A DNA stretch of 64,000 nt from Hygrocybe punicea (taxonomy: Eukaryota > Basidiomycota > Agaricomycetes > Agaricales > Hygrophoraceae), in assembly GCA_963556145.1 (NCBI GenBank), contig OY744465.1, positions 868,001-932,000 on the forward strand, read 5' to 3'. The notes below the pieces were generated by a model. That model saw only the letters and a list, made by a program, of their open reading frames with translations. It had not been told where the DNA came from and did no database searches. This document shows, piece by piece, positions 45,700 to 57,500 of the stretch. Within the stretch, counting starts at the first letter, position 1; each line of letters starts with the position of its first letter. The position numbers and the translations under genes are program-made.

Positions 45700-46741
45700 T
45701 CTGAAGCCTACTGTGAGGATCTGTCAGCTCACTTCATTTTCCTTTCATTTCTATACCCTGTTTGCCATTTTGGCATAAAAACCCTTTTTGGCTGCAAAAA
45801 AGGTTTCCTGCGCCTTGTTGTCGCCTCGTAGCTTCAAAAGCTTCTCAAAGATGTTATCCAGCCTCCACTTGCTTATTAATAGGTTTCTCATGCCTCCCCG
45901 ATGGCAGCCGTTCCCCCTCACAAGTTCCAGAGCCAGTGACACGTCACATGCCAATGAACCCGACTTTCGTTTATTGTCAATTTTCCTCAGCTTCGTTCTC
46001 TCTTTTTCCTATGTTCTCCTGTATTACATCACCATCTACTTCCATTCCTTTGTTTTCTGCCTGACTTCCACCCCCGAAGACCCCAAAAATGACAAAAATC
46101 TGCCAAATGTTGCACAAGTACCCAAAATGAGTCAGGTTCGAGAACTAGAAGAACTACATGTTGGATTAGGTGAAAAAGAGAAGCAAGGTGAACGCTTATG
46201 TGCCTGTGGACAAAAGTACGTACCGGTTAGTTGTTACAGAGGGTCCCGCGTGGGAAAGCATATCCAAACCCGTCGAACCCACTGCATCAATTCAGTCACA
46301 GTCACAGTCACAGTCACAGTCCCATTCTCAGTCAGCTTATTAGTCTCAGACATTAAGTTTACTGCTATTTGCGGAACTTAGGGCGTGCACGGGAATTTTC
46401 CAAAAAGCACAGATTTGCTGTCCAAAAGCAAATCTGCCATAACTCCATCAGTTTTCCACTTTTCATAGTAGATGTAGGTTTCATTGTAATCCCCTTGAAA
46501 ATCCACATTCAACCCACTACTTAGTTTTCTTTTATATCCACTATTGTTTTTCTCCTGAAATGGGGACATCCCATAATGCAAAACTCAAATTCACTTCTCA
46601 GAATGCCTGTAAAAATTCCCAGAAATTCATATATTGTATCTAGAGCATATATCTAGCTAATGGCATATTTTATTTTATTTTTGGTTGTCTGTGAATCATC
46701 GTACTTTTACAGAATCTCAGCTTACCTTCACACTTGTCCGA
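45700..46741 (+). other. Leader/5' interior of the second Ty3-like element, uncertain frame
   Basis: A 197-codon frame (45788-46381) has a Cys-containing segment (LCACGQKYVPVSC) near its end and a hydrophobic stretch, but it is not recognised as Gag. The sequence becomes AT-rich after 46400 and the Ty3 LTR starts at 46742. Confidence 0.35.
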
Positions 46742-47534
46742 TGTAGAGGGTCCTCGACCCTCTGAGGCCGTAACATCGATATCTAGCGAATCCGCTCGAA
46801 CCTGACGTCTCTAGCAATCTACGTTCGAACCCAACGCAACCCGACACAACCCGATGCATACCGACTAGCACGGCCGCTCACGTACCTGGTCGGTCTATCT
46901 CCTAAACTTGCGGAACTTCAAATATCAAAGATAGATCTCATCGGACTGGGATCCCGACATCGGACTTGCCTTATTCACGCCTAGCGTCTCCCTTATGGGG
47001 ATATAGTAAAGTATTTTGCATCTTTTACGGTTTTTATATCTTCCACCCATTTTCCCTGTCATCGTCGCCTCGCAACGCTCTTCCTACTTCCCCATTTTTA
47101 TTCTCCTTTGTTTCCTCTCATCGGCCGAGGACTCTCGTCCGAATCTAGGTACAGAACTTTGTAGTATAAAAACGGTGCCCAAGCGCCGTCTCAAAATAAG
47201 AAACCAGTTCCCCCGTTTCCTCTCTCTGAGAATTAGTCTCTCAGTAAAATCCATCGCACATACTACTCGTCGGTTTCCTCGACGCTCTCCCCGTCCTTCT
47301 ACCGTCTTAATCTCTACGTTTCTCGTCACCTGACACCCGACCCGCCGTACCCGACATCGTCGGCTTCGTCGGCTTCGACCGGTCTCGATAGATTTCAGTA
47401 GTTTACTCGGCGGCTTCTTACCTTTTATATCCTATTATCTTACTGAAGCTTGTTAGACTATTCCTAGTCACTTCTACGCTGACCCCACAGGCTTAGGATT
47501 ATTATTCCGCAGCCACCCCGACCTCGCCTTTACA
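46742..47534 (+). repeat. 5' LTR of the Ty3/gypsy element (about 793 bp)
   Basis: The LTR runs from TGTAGAGGG to tttaca. A TATA box TATAAAA lies at 47165-47171. The candidate primer site tctggagcccaccgtgagga follows at 47535-47554. Confidence 0.75.
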
Positions 47535-47554
47535 TCTGGAGCCCACCGTGAGGA
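47535..47554 (+). promoter_or_regulatory. Candidate primer-binding site of the Ty3 element
   Basis: It lies directly after the LTR end. A near-identical sequence follows the LTR ending at 45699, as expected if both elements prime from the same tRNA. The tRNA was not identified. Confidence 0.5.
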
Positions 47555-48035
47555 ATAGTCTAGCACCACCATAGCTTCCTCTTCCCGTATCCCTCCCTCT
47601 GACCGTCGTCTTTGAGATCTTCCTCGAAGAACTCTTCAACAAGAACTCTCTTTAGCCGCCTTCGACCCGACAATCGACGACGACTTCTTCCAGCTAGTAC
47701 CCGACCACCTCGCTCGACATAACAATCTCCCGCTCGTCTCAGGGTCAAACACCCCCCTATATCTTTCATCCGACAGTCTCGAATCGGTCGATATACCGAT
47801 AATTACCATTACACCCAACTCATCCGATCTCAGTTCGACACCCGCATCGCCTACGTCCCCGACTTCGACCTCGTTAGAACTCCCATCCACGTCTTCGCTC
47901 TCGACATCGAAAACTCCGTCATCATCATCGTCCCCGTCTTCATCTTCGTCCACGCCGTCATCGCCCACGTTACCTGACCCGCTCATCGTACACCCGACAA
48001 CCGCTTCATCAACATCTCAGCTCCTTCCACCCACA

Positions 48036-49110
48036 ATGACTTCAACCTCTGGATCCTCGACTGCTCCCCACGTTACCGCTCCCCATGTTACTCCACGACA
48101 AATGCCTGCTCGCGGTCACTCCACGGCCCCGACCTTCGACGGGAACCCGCTCAATTTAAACCACTTCTTCGAAGAAGTCGAGATACTTGCTGCCGATGCC
48201 GCTCTCGACGACGCAGGATGCATTAAGCATAGTCTGCGCTACGTGTCGCTTAGCAACCACGAGCTATGGGCCAGTTTACCTAGTGCGACTGGCGTCGATT
48301 ATGCCGCATTCAAAAGGAGCGTACTCGTGCTATACCCGGGCACGGAAGACGATCACCGGTACACTATGGCGGATCTCGACCGTCTTACGCACACCCAAAC
48401 CGCTTACGGTATCCGTACCCACGCTGAACTTGGTGAATATTACCGCGAGTTCATCCGGATCTCAGGGTTTCTTCTAGACAAGGGTCGGATCTCTCCCCGA
48501 GAACGCAACATCGTGTACGAGAACAGCTTCCATGTCGAGCTTAAAAAGGACATCAAAACCCGTCTGCAGTACCAAAAACCGAACCATTTCCATAGCGACC
48601 CTTACGACTTCCAGGACTTCCACAATTGCGCCCACTTCCTACTGGCCGGAACCGTGGCCGAACCGTCCACCGTCTCTCGTCTATCGTCAATGTCACCTGC
48701 CGCCATCCGGTACTCGACTCCAATAGAACCCGCCACCCGCTACCCGCCACCCGCTCGCTATGACCCGGTCATTCCTAAAGCGGAACCGGTCGAACCTAAC
48801 GTATCCGACCTATTTCGTCTCGTTTCGCAACAACTCGCTGTCCTCACGCAAGCCCTCACTGAACGCAACAACCCCCCAAAGCCGTGTGCAAATAGGGCTG
48901 AGCCGACCACCGCGGGACAGGGTTTCACCAACTTCAACTGCCTCTTTTGCGACGACCCGTTCCATCGTATACGCGATTGTCCCATCTGCGAGCAGTACAC
49001 TCGAGACAGAATATGCCGCAAGAACGAGCACGGCCGCATCGTGTTGCCTAACGGAATGTATCTTCCAAAGGCTATCGTCGGCAAAAATATGAGGGAACGC
49101 TTCGACGCGT
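48036..49110 (+). pseudogene. Ty3/gypsy Gag, cut off by a TRIM insertion
   Basis: Open from the ATG at 48036. The N-terminus is Ser/Thr/Pro-rich, then PTFDGNPLNLNHFFEEVE, then a helical capsid-like region with Tyr/Asp-rich segments, and a zinc knuckle CLFCDDPFHRIRDC (CX2CX4HX4C) near residue 310. At 49111 the LTR of TRIM copy 3 begins, and the frame stops inside it at 49163. Protease and the rest of pol should follow but are absent. Confidence 0.85.
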
Positions 49111-49437
49111 TGGAGAGGTACCGAGGTACCTCTCCGGGGGCTCATGCAGGACTCGAGAGGTAAGACGGGATGGATAGGATGATGGACTGACTACTACATC
49201 GGGAAGGCTACTAACTAGGTCAACCGTGGGAGCCTGGTCACATGACTGGCAGGTCCCACTACTCCAAGTGCCCCTTTTCCTCATGGCGACGCCCTCGTCG
49301 CCAACTGCTACAGAAAAGAACACAAAACAAACAAAACTGACCAAAAAACTCTCAAGCCACAACTCCCAGTCCCTCAGAATGCCTCGAATCAAGGCTGGGG
49401 CCTTATATCATGAAGCGGGAAGTCGTCCTCGCGCAGG
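49111..49437 (-). mobile_element. TRIM-like element copy 3 (3' LTR and 3' interior only)
   Basis: The LTR (49111-49266) starts TGGAGAGGTACC and is followed by the gaggaaaaggggcact purine tract on the element strand and an interior matching 3333-3515 of copy 2. It stops at 49437, exactly where the foldback-like palindrome begins. The left flank is GCGT; the right end is missing. Confidence 0.8.
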
Positions 49438-49699
49438 CAGTAGACCCAGTCGTTTTGGTTAACCCAATCGCAGATATAGTTGCAAAAGGTAGGTACACAT
49501 AGCGCAGTTGCTTGCTGGGGGGGTAGGTTAACCCAAGAGACAGCTCTTGCTGGGGAAATGTGGGGTGGTAGGTTGACCCAGGTACAGCTCTTGCTGGTCA
49601 AGGGTGGCAGGGTGGGTCAACCCAGTGTCAGCTCTGCCATGGGGTAGGTTAACCAGGGACAGCTATTCTGGGAAGGTTGGGTTGACCCAGGTCCAGCTG

Positions 49700-51000
49700 T
49701 GCAAGCAACGTGGGTTGACCTGGGTTGACCGTGGACCAGCTCTTGCTGCAGGCTTGGGTTGACCTGGGTCCAGCTGTTGCTGCAGCACTGGGTTGACCCA
49801 GGCCCAGCACTTCCTGCAGGGTGGGGTGGCTGGGGTCCAGGTATTGCTGCAACACTGGGTGTACCAGGGTTCAGCTATTGCTGCAGCACTGGGTTGACCG
49901 GGGTCCAGATATTGCTGCAGCACCAGGTTGACCCAGATCCAGCATTCGCTGCAGGGCTTGGGTTGACCTGGGCCCAGCTATTGCTGCAGCACAGGGTTGA
50001 TCTGGTTCCAGCACTTGCTGCAGCACTGGGTTGACCAGGGTTCAGGTATTGCTGCAGCACTGGGTTGACCGGGGCCCAGATATTGCTGCACCACCAGGTT
50101 GACCCAGATCCAGCACTTGCTGCAGGGCTTGGGTGGACCAGGGTCCAGCTATTGCTGCAGGACCGGGTTGACCTGGGTCCAGCACTTGCTTTGGGGCTTG
50201 GGTTGACCCGGGTCCAGCTCTCCCTGCAGGCTTGGGTTGACCGGGGTCCAGCTATTGCTGCAGCACTGGGTTGACCAGGGTTCAGGTATTGCTGCAGCAC
50301 TGGGTTGACCGGGGTCCAGATATTGCTGCAGCACCAGGTTGACCTGGATCCAGCACTTGCTGCAGGGCTTGGGTTGACCCAGGTCCAGCTCTCTCTGCAG
50401 GCTTGGGTTGACCAGGGTCCAGCTCTTGCTGCAGCACTGGGTTGACCAGGGTCCAGCACTTGCTGCAGGGGTTGGCTTGACCCAGGTCCGGCTCTCCCCG
50501 CAGGCTTGGGTTGACCTGGGTCCAGCTATTGCTGCAGCACTGGGTTGACCGGGGTCCAGCACTTGCTGCAGCACTGGGTTGACCAGGGTTCAGCTATTGC
50601 TGCAGCACCAGGTTGACTGGGGTCCAGCACTTGCTGCGGGGGTTGGGTTGACCCAGGTCTGGCTCTTCCTGCAGGCTTGGGTTGACCTGGGTCTAGATAT
50701 TGCTGCAGCACTGGGTTGACCTGGGTCCAGCACTTGCTGCAGGGCTTGTGTTGACCGGGGTCCAGCTCTTGCTGCAGCACTTTGTTGACCCACATCCAGC
50801 ACTCACTGTAGGGTAGGTTGATTGGGGTCCAGCCTGTCCTGTAGCATTACATTGACCCCAGACCCACCCATGTCGCAGGTTTGGATTCATGAGGGTCTGG
50901 CCATTGCTCCAGCATTGGGTTGACATGGCCCTGCTCTTGCTGCAGAATAAGGTTGACCCTGGCCCAGCTCTCACTGCAGGATTAGGTTGACCAGGATCCC
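49700..51000. repeat. 34 bp satellite array, left half of element 2
   Basis: Same unit family as in element 1 but a distinct array of variants. It is mirrored at about 57845-59145. Confidence 0.85.
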
Positions 51001-51059
51001 GCTTTTGCTTTGACACGGGCTCAGCCACATCCCACTCTGCCTGCATGTATTTAATGTTG

Positions 51060-52130
51060 ACAACATTGCCAGAGCTCACAACAACTCAAGCCAATATTTA
51101 TTCAGAAAATGCAATATCCGGTAAAGAAAATGTCTCAGTTTCTTCAAATGTAATATAATTTCAAATGCAATAATTCAAAGCATAGGTAATACCAAAATTA
51201 CAACATTCTTATTTTGAAAATGCACAATCTCTCACTCTTAGCTTTATCTCTCACATGAGCTACTTATTCCCAAACAAAATTTATATATATAACAACCAGA
51301 AATTACCCCACTTGGAATTTTGTGCCTTTTTTATTTAATATTACTCAAATCTCAATTGGAATCAGTACACAAACACTCACTATTACTTAGAATGGACATA
51401 TCAAATTAATTATTATTTTATCCAAATACATAATTAAATAATAAAGGGGTTGGAGGGGAGGAAGGTAGGTGTGAGTGGGACTGGGACTGGGACTGGAAGT
51501 GTGTGTGGGTGTGGGTGTGGGTATGGGTATGGGTGTGGGTGTGGGAGAACGGAGTGGGAGTGGGAGTGGGAGAAGGGAGGGTGAAGGGCAGGATGGAAGG
51601 GAGGAGGGAGGGGCAGCAGGGAGTGGGAGTGGGAGAGGCAGAGGAAGAGGGAGGAGACGAGGGCGGAGGGGTGGGATGTACATACCTGTTGCGTTCCCGT
51701 TGCCCTCGTCGTCTTCGTCTACGTCTCCGCCGTCCTCGTCCCCGTCGTCCCCGTCCCCGCCGTTCTAATCCCTGTCGTTCCCGTTCCCGTCGTTCCTCTC
51801 GTTGTCGTCATCGTCCTCGTTGTCGTCGTCATCCCCCGTAGTCCTCGTCGTCCGCTGGATCGTCGTCGTCGTCTCCGTCGTCCTGTCGTCTCTTCGCTGG
51901 CCGTCTCCGTCCCCGTCGTCTTCCCTGGCTGGCCGTCTGTGCCCTCATCGCCTCTGTCCTCGTCGTTGCCTGCCATCCGCCGTTTCGGCCCTTCAGTTTG
52001 GCGTTGACGTGACGTGGCGCGGGCAAGCGTGTTGCGGTCCATTCCCGGCACGGCAATGAGAAAGTTCTACATAAAAACAACAATATTAGCTAGCATAGTA
52101 ATGGATAATAAATTTGAGAAATCTACTTAC
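51060..52130. other. AT-rich part, GT-rich block and (cgtccc)n repeats of element 2
   Basis: 51060-51450 is AT-rich, 51460-51680 is ggtgtgggtgtggg-like, and 51690-51990 is (cgtcgtccccgtc)n. Mirrored at about 56715-57785. Open frames here come from repeats. Confidence 0.75.
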
Positions 52131-53470
52131 CTTCTACTTGATTTTGCTGCTGCTGTTTTCGTGGACGCATCGTGGAGTACGCGACGAATCGCCGACGATT
52201 GAACGCACGCCGGAGGTTGCCGATTGCCCAAACGGGTGCGAGTTGCCTTATATGTAAGCATGATCTGACTTTTCTCAATGTTATTGCATAGAGCACAACA
52301 ACTTTATAACACATTTAAGACCATGAGGGGATAGAAGTAGCCTATAACTACATCCTCCCCAAATTTTGTATTTTATTATGGCCTACATAGAGAGATATTT
52401 ATGATTCATTGATACCTCCCTGCCAATTTCAGACCCTTAAAGTGCAACTTTACCAATATTGCTCTGAAAAATATGAAAATAATTGTGAAACTACTATGTA
52501 AAGTATCTATTGTATTGATGATCAGTGCCTGGCACTTGGTGGTCCCAGAAATCTGTTGTAGCCAAGAAATGAAAGGTTCAGAGTAAAGCTGAAGTTTGGA
52601 CTCGGTTGATGGGTCAGCCACAATGCACAATTCTGTGCATTTGCTTGGCTGCAACAAAGGTCCTGGTCCACCAACAATCAGGCACTTATGTGTACCACAA
52701 TGAGTACTTCTTCAAGTACTCCTTAGATTAATTTCAGATTTTTAAGACAAAGTTAGATCATTAAGGGTCCAATTCTGGCAGAGGAATGGAATAAATGGTG
52801 AATAGCTCTTTACGCAGGGCCGAATAAAATACAAAATTTGACATGAGGGTAGGTATACTATATTTACATCTTTTGAGGATCTGACTTTGGGTATGCATGC
52901 ATTGTTGTGCATGCCAGAAGATTCAAAAGCTTCAGCCACACATCCATGTTTGGCAACTCGAACCCGTTTGGGAAATCGGCAACTGCCGGTTGGCTTTCAC
53001 GCGACTTCAAACGACTCGTTTTCAACAACGCGTCAACAACAGGAACGCGTCAACAACAGGAAACGGGTGCAGAAGAGCACCCAAGGTAATGTCTTTTTTG
53101 AATTTTTTGTGAGTTGTATGCTAATGTTTATAATGATTGCAGCTACACCCACGACAAACACAGGCGAACCCAACACCAGCCCAGAAAACAACGCCACGGC
53201 CACCCCAGCAAACAGAACGGATGCCGATGAAAACGGCCACGGAAACGAGGCCGCGAGGCCGGGTACGAGGATGCGCCAACGACCGAGACAGACGTCCGAG
53301 ACAACCACAGCGGCAACGACGAGGACAGAGACGACGACTCGGGGCAGAGACGGCCAGCCAGGGGACGACGACGGGACGGAGACGGCCAGCGAGAGGACAA
53401 CAGGACGACGGAGACGACAGGACGAGGGAGACGACGACGACGATCCAGCGGACGACGAGGACTACGGGGG
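52131..53470. other. Modules A and B with AT-rich core, left half of element 2
   Basis: Module A (minus) has an ATG encoding MRPRKQQQQ near 52172 and an intron (gtaagtag to tttatgtag). The core at 52315-52900 is almost the same as 9905-10530. Module B (plus) has an exon ending gcacccaag, then an intron gtaatg to gattgcag (53086-53142). The conserved introns suggest transcription; the proteins are doubtful. Confidence 0.5.
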
Positions 53471-54060
53471 ATGACGACGACAACGAGGACGATGACGACG
53501 ACGAGGGGAACGACGGGAACGGGAACGACAGGGACCGGAACGCGGAGACGGGGACGATGGGGACGGGGACGACGGGGACGGGGACGGCGGGGACGGGGAC
53601 GACGGAGACGTAGACGAAGACGACGAGGACGAGGGGAACGCAACGGGTACGTACATCCCACTCTCCGCCCACTCCTCCTCCCTCTCCTCCTCCCTCTCCT
53701 CCTCCCTCTCCCTCTCCCTCTCCCTCTCCCTCTCCCTCTCCCTGCTGCCCTTGCCTCCTGCCTTCCCACCTTCCCACTTCTCCCACTCCCACTCCCTTCT
53801 CCCACTCCCACCTTCCTCCACTCCCACTCCCACCTTCCTCCCACTCCACACCCACCTTCCTCCCACTCCCACTCCCACCTTCCTCCCACTCCACACCTTC
53901 CTCCCACTCCCACTCCCACCTTCCTCCCACTCCACACCCACCTTCCTCCCACACCCACACCCACCTTCCTCCCACACCCACACCCACCTTCCTCCCATAC
54001 CCACACCCTTCCTCCCAGTCCACACCCACCTTCCTCTCACCTGCCTCCTGCCCTTTACTA
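53470..54060. repeat. (ggggacg)n and (ccactcccacc)n blocks of element 2
   Basis: 53470-53640 is gacggggacggg repeat and 53660-54045 is a pyrimidine cctcccactcccac repeat. Long frames on both strands (up to 302 codons) are repeat translations. Confidence 0.8.
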
Positions 54061-54451
54061 TTTAATTATGTATTTTAATAATCATTAAATGTATGTGTCT
54101 ATTTTAAGTAATAGTAAGGTTATATATATTGATTCCAATAGAGAATTGAGCAATATTAAATAGAAAAGCACAATATTCCAAGTGGGGTAATTTCTGGTTT
54201 TGCCATAGATTGGCATTGGGGATAAGTAGCTCCTGTAATGGCTGATGGCTGATAGTAAAAGTAAGATATTGTGCAGTGTCAAAATAATAATTGTGTAATT
54301 TTGCTATTCCCTGTGCTGTTAATAATTGCATTCAAATTATATTACATCGTACATTTATGTGAAGTACAGATTGAAACATTTTGATTACTTTATATATATG
54401 GCAGGTTCTGAATAAATATTGGTTTGAGCTGTTGTGAGCTCTGTCAATGTT

Positions 54452-54551
54452 NNNNNNNNNNNNNNNNNNNNNNNNNNNNNNNNNNNNNNNNNNNNNNNNN
54501 NNNNNNNNNNNNNNNNNNNNNNNNNNNNNNNNNNNNNNNNNNNNNNNNNNN
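54452..54551. other. Assembly gap (100 N)
   Basis: Exactly 100 undefined bases, a conventional filler for a gap of unknown size. It sits almost at the centre of the palindrome, where the second satellite array is expected. Confidence 0.95.
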
Positions 54552-57500
54552 CACAATTATTATTTTGACACTGCACAATATCTTACTTTTACTATCAGCC
54601 ATCAGCCATTACAGGAGCTACTTATCCCAATGCCAATCTATGGCAAAACCAGAAATTACCCCACTTGGAATATTGTGCTTTTCTATTTAATATTGCTCAA
54701 TTCTCTATTGGAATCAATATATATAACCTTACTATTACTTAAAATAGACACATACATTTAATGATTATTAAAATACATAATTAAATAGTAAAGGGCAGGA
54801 GGCAGGTGAGAGGAAGGTGGGTGTGGACTGGGAGGAAGGGTGTGGGTATGGGAGGAAGGTGGGTGTGGGTGTGGGAGGAAGGTGGGTGTGGGTGTGGGAG
54901 GAAGGTGGGTGTGGAGTGGGAGGAAGGTGGGAGTGGGAGTGGGAGGAAGGTGTGGAGTGGGAGGAAGGTGGGAGTGGGAGTGGGAGGAAGGTGGGTGTGG
55001 AGTGGGAGGAAGGTGGGAGTGGGAGTGGAGGAAGGTGGGAGTGGGAGAAGGGAGTGGGAGTGGGAGAAGTGGGAAGGTGGGAAGGCAGGAGGCAAGGGCA
55101 GCAGGGAGAGGGAGAGGGAGAGGGAGAGGGAGAGGGAGAGGGAGGAGGAGAGGGAGGAGGAGAGGGAGGAGGAGTGGGCGGAGAGTGGGATGTACGTACC
55201 CGTTGCGTTCCCCTCGTCCTCGTCGTCTTCGTCTACGTCTCCGTCGTCCCCGTCCCCGCCGTCCCCGTCCCCGTCGTCCCCGTCCCCATCGTCCCCGTCT
55301 CCGCGTTCCGGTCCCTGTCGTTCCCGTTCCCGTCGTTCCCCTCGTCGTCGTCATCGTCCTCGTTGTCGTCGTCATCCCCCGTAGTCCTCGTCGTCCGCTG
55401 GATCGTCGTCGTCGTCTCCCTCGTCCTGTCGTCTCCGTCGTCCTGTTGTCCTCTCGCTGGCCGTCTCCGTCCCGTCGTCGTCCCCTGGCTGGCCGTCTCT
55501 GCCCCGAGTCGTCGTCTCTGTCCTCGTCGTTGCCGCTGTGGTTGTCTCGGACGTCTGTCTCGGTCGTTGGCGCATCCTCGTACCCGGCCTCGCGGCCTCG
55601 TTTCCGTGGCCGTTTTCATCGGCATCCGTTCTGTTTGCTGGGGTGGCCGTGGCGTTGTTTTCTGGGCTGGTGTTGGGTTCGCCTGTGTTTGTCGTGGGTG
55701 TAGCTGCAATCATTATAAACATTAGCATACAACTCACAAAAAATTCAAAAAAGACATTACCTTGGGTGCTCTTCTGCACCCGTTTCCTGTGTTGACGCGT
55801 TCCTGTTGTTGACGCGTTGTTGAAAACGAGTCGTTTGAAGTCGCGTGAAAGCCAACCGGCAGTTGCCGATTTCCCAAACGGGTTCGAGTTGCCAAACATG
55901 GATGTGTGGCTGAAGCTTTTGAATCTTCTGGCATGCACAACAATGCATGCATACCCAAAGTCAGATCCTCAAAAGATGTAAATATAGTATACCTACCCTC
56001 ATGTCAAATTTTGTATTTTATTCGGCCCTGCGTAAAGAGCTATTCACCATTTATTCCATTCCTCTGCCAGAATTGGACCCTTAATGATCTAACTTTGTCT
56101 TAAAAATCTGAAATTAATCTAAGGAGTACTTGAAGAAGTACTCATTGTGGTACACATAAGTGCCTGATTGTTGGTGGACCAGGACCTTTGTTGCAGCCAA
56201 GCAAATGCACAGAATTGTGCATTGTGGCTGACCCATCAACCGAGTCCAAACTTCAGCTTTACTCTGAACCTTTCATTTCTTGGCTACAACAGATTTCTGG
56301 GACCACCAAGTGCCAGGCACTGATCATCAATACAATAGATACTTTACATAGTAGTTTCACAATTATTTTCATATTTTTCAGAGCAATATTGGTAAAGTTG
56401 CACTTTAAGGGTCTGAAATTGGCAGGGAGGTATCAATGAATCATAAATATCTCTCTATGTAGGCCATAATAAAATACAAAATTTGGGGAGGATGTAGTTA
56501 TAGGCTACTTCTATCCCCTCATGGTCTTAAATGTGTTATAAAGTTGTTGTGCTCTATGCAATAACATTGAGAAAAGTCAGATCATGCTTACATATAAGGC
56601 AACTCGCACCCGTTTGGGCAATCGGCAACCTCCGGCGTGCGTTCAATCGTCGGCGATTCGTCGCGTACTCCACGATGCGTCCACGAAAACAGCAGCAGCA
56701 AAATCAAGTAGAAGGTAAGTAGATTTCTCAAATTTATTATCCATTACTATGCTAGCTAATATTGTTGTTTTTATGTAGAACTTTCTCATTGCCGTGCCGG
56801 GAATGGACCGCAACACGCTTGCCCGCGCCACGTCACGTCAACGCCAAACTGAAGGGCCGAAACGGCGGATGGCAGGCAACGACGAGGACAGAGGCGATGA
56901 GGGCACAGACGGCCAGCCAGGGAAGACGACGGGGACGGAGACGGCCAGCGAAGAGACGACAGGACGACGGAGACGACGACGACGATCCAGCGGACGACGA
57001 GGACTACGGGGGATGACGACGACAACGAGGACGATGACGACAACGAGAGGAACGACGGGAACGGGAACGACAGGGATTAGAACGGCGGGGACGGGGACGA
57101 CGGGGACGAGGACGGCGGAGACGTAGACGAAGACGACGAGGGCAACGGGAACGCAACAGGTATGTACATCCCACCCCTCCGCCCTCGTCTCCTCCCTCTT
57201 CCTCTGCCTCTCCCACTCCCACTCCCTGCTGCCCCTCCCTCCTCCCTTCCATCCTGCCCTTCACCCTCCCTTCTCCCACTCCCACTCCCACTCCGTTCTC
57301 CCACACCCACACCCATACCCATACCCACACCCACACCCACACACACTTCCAGTCCCAGTCCCAGTCCCACTCACACCTACCTTCCTCCCCTCCAACCCCT
57401 TTATTATTTAATTATGTATTTGGATAAAATAATAATTAATTTGATATGTCCATTCTAAGTAATAGTGAGTGTTTGTGTACTGATTCCAATTGAGATTTGA

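Noticed and set aside
53121..54029. 302- and 287-codon frames in the GT/CT-rich block (mirrored at 54817-55725)
   Set aside because: Low-complexity repeats keep all frames open on both strands; no domain, no codon-position pattern.
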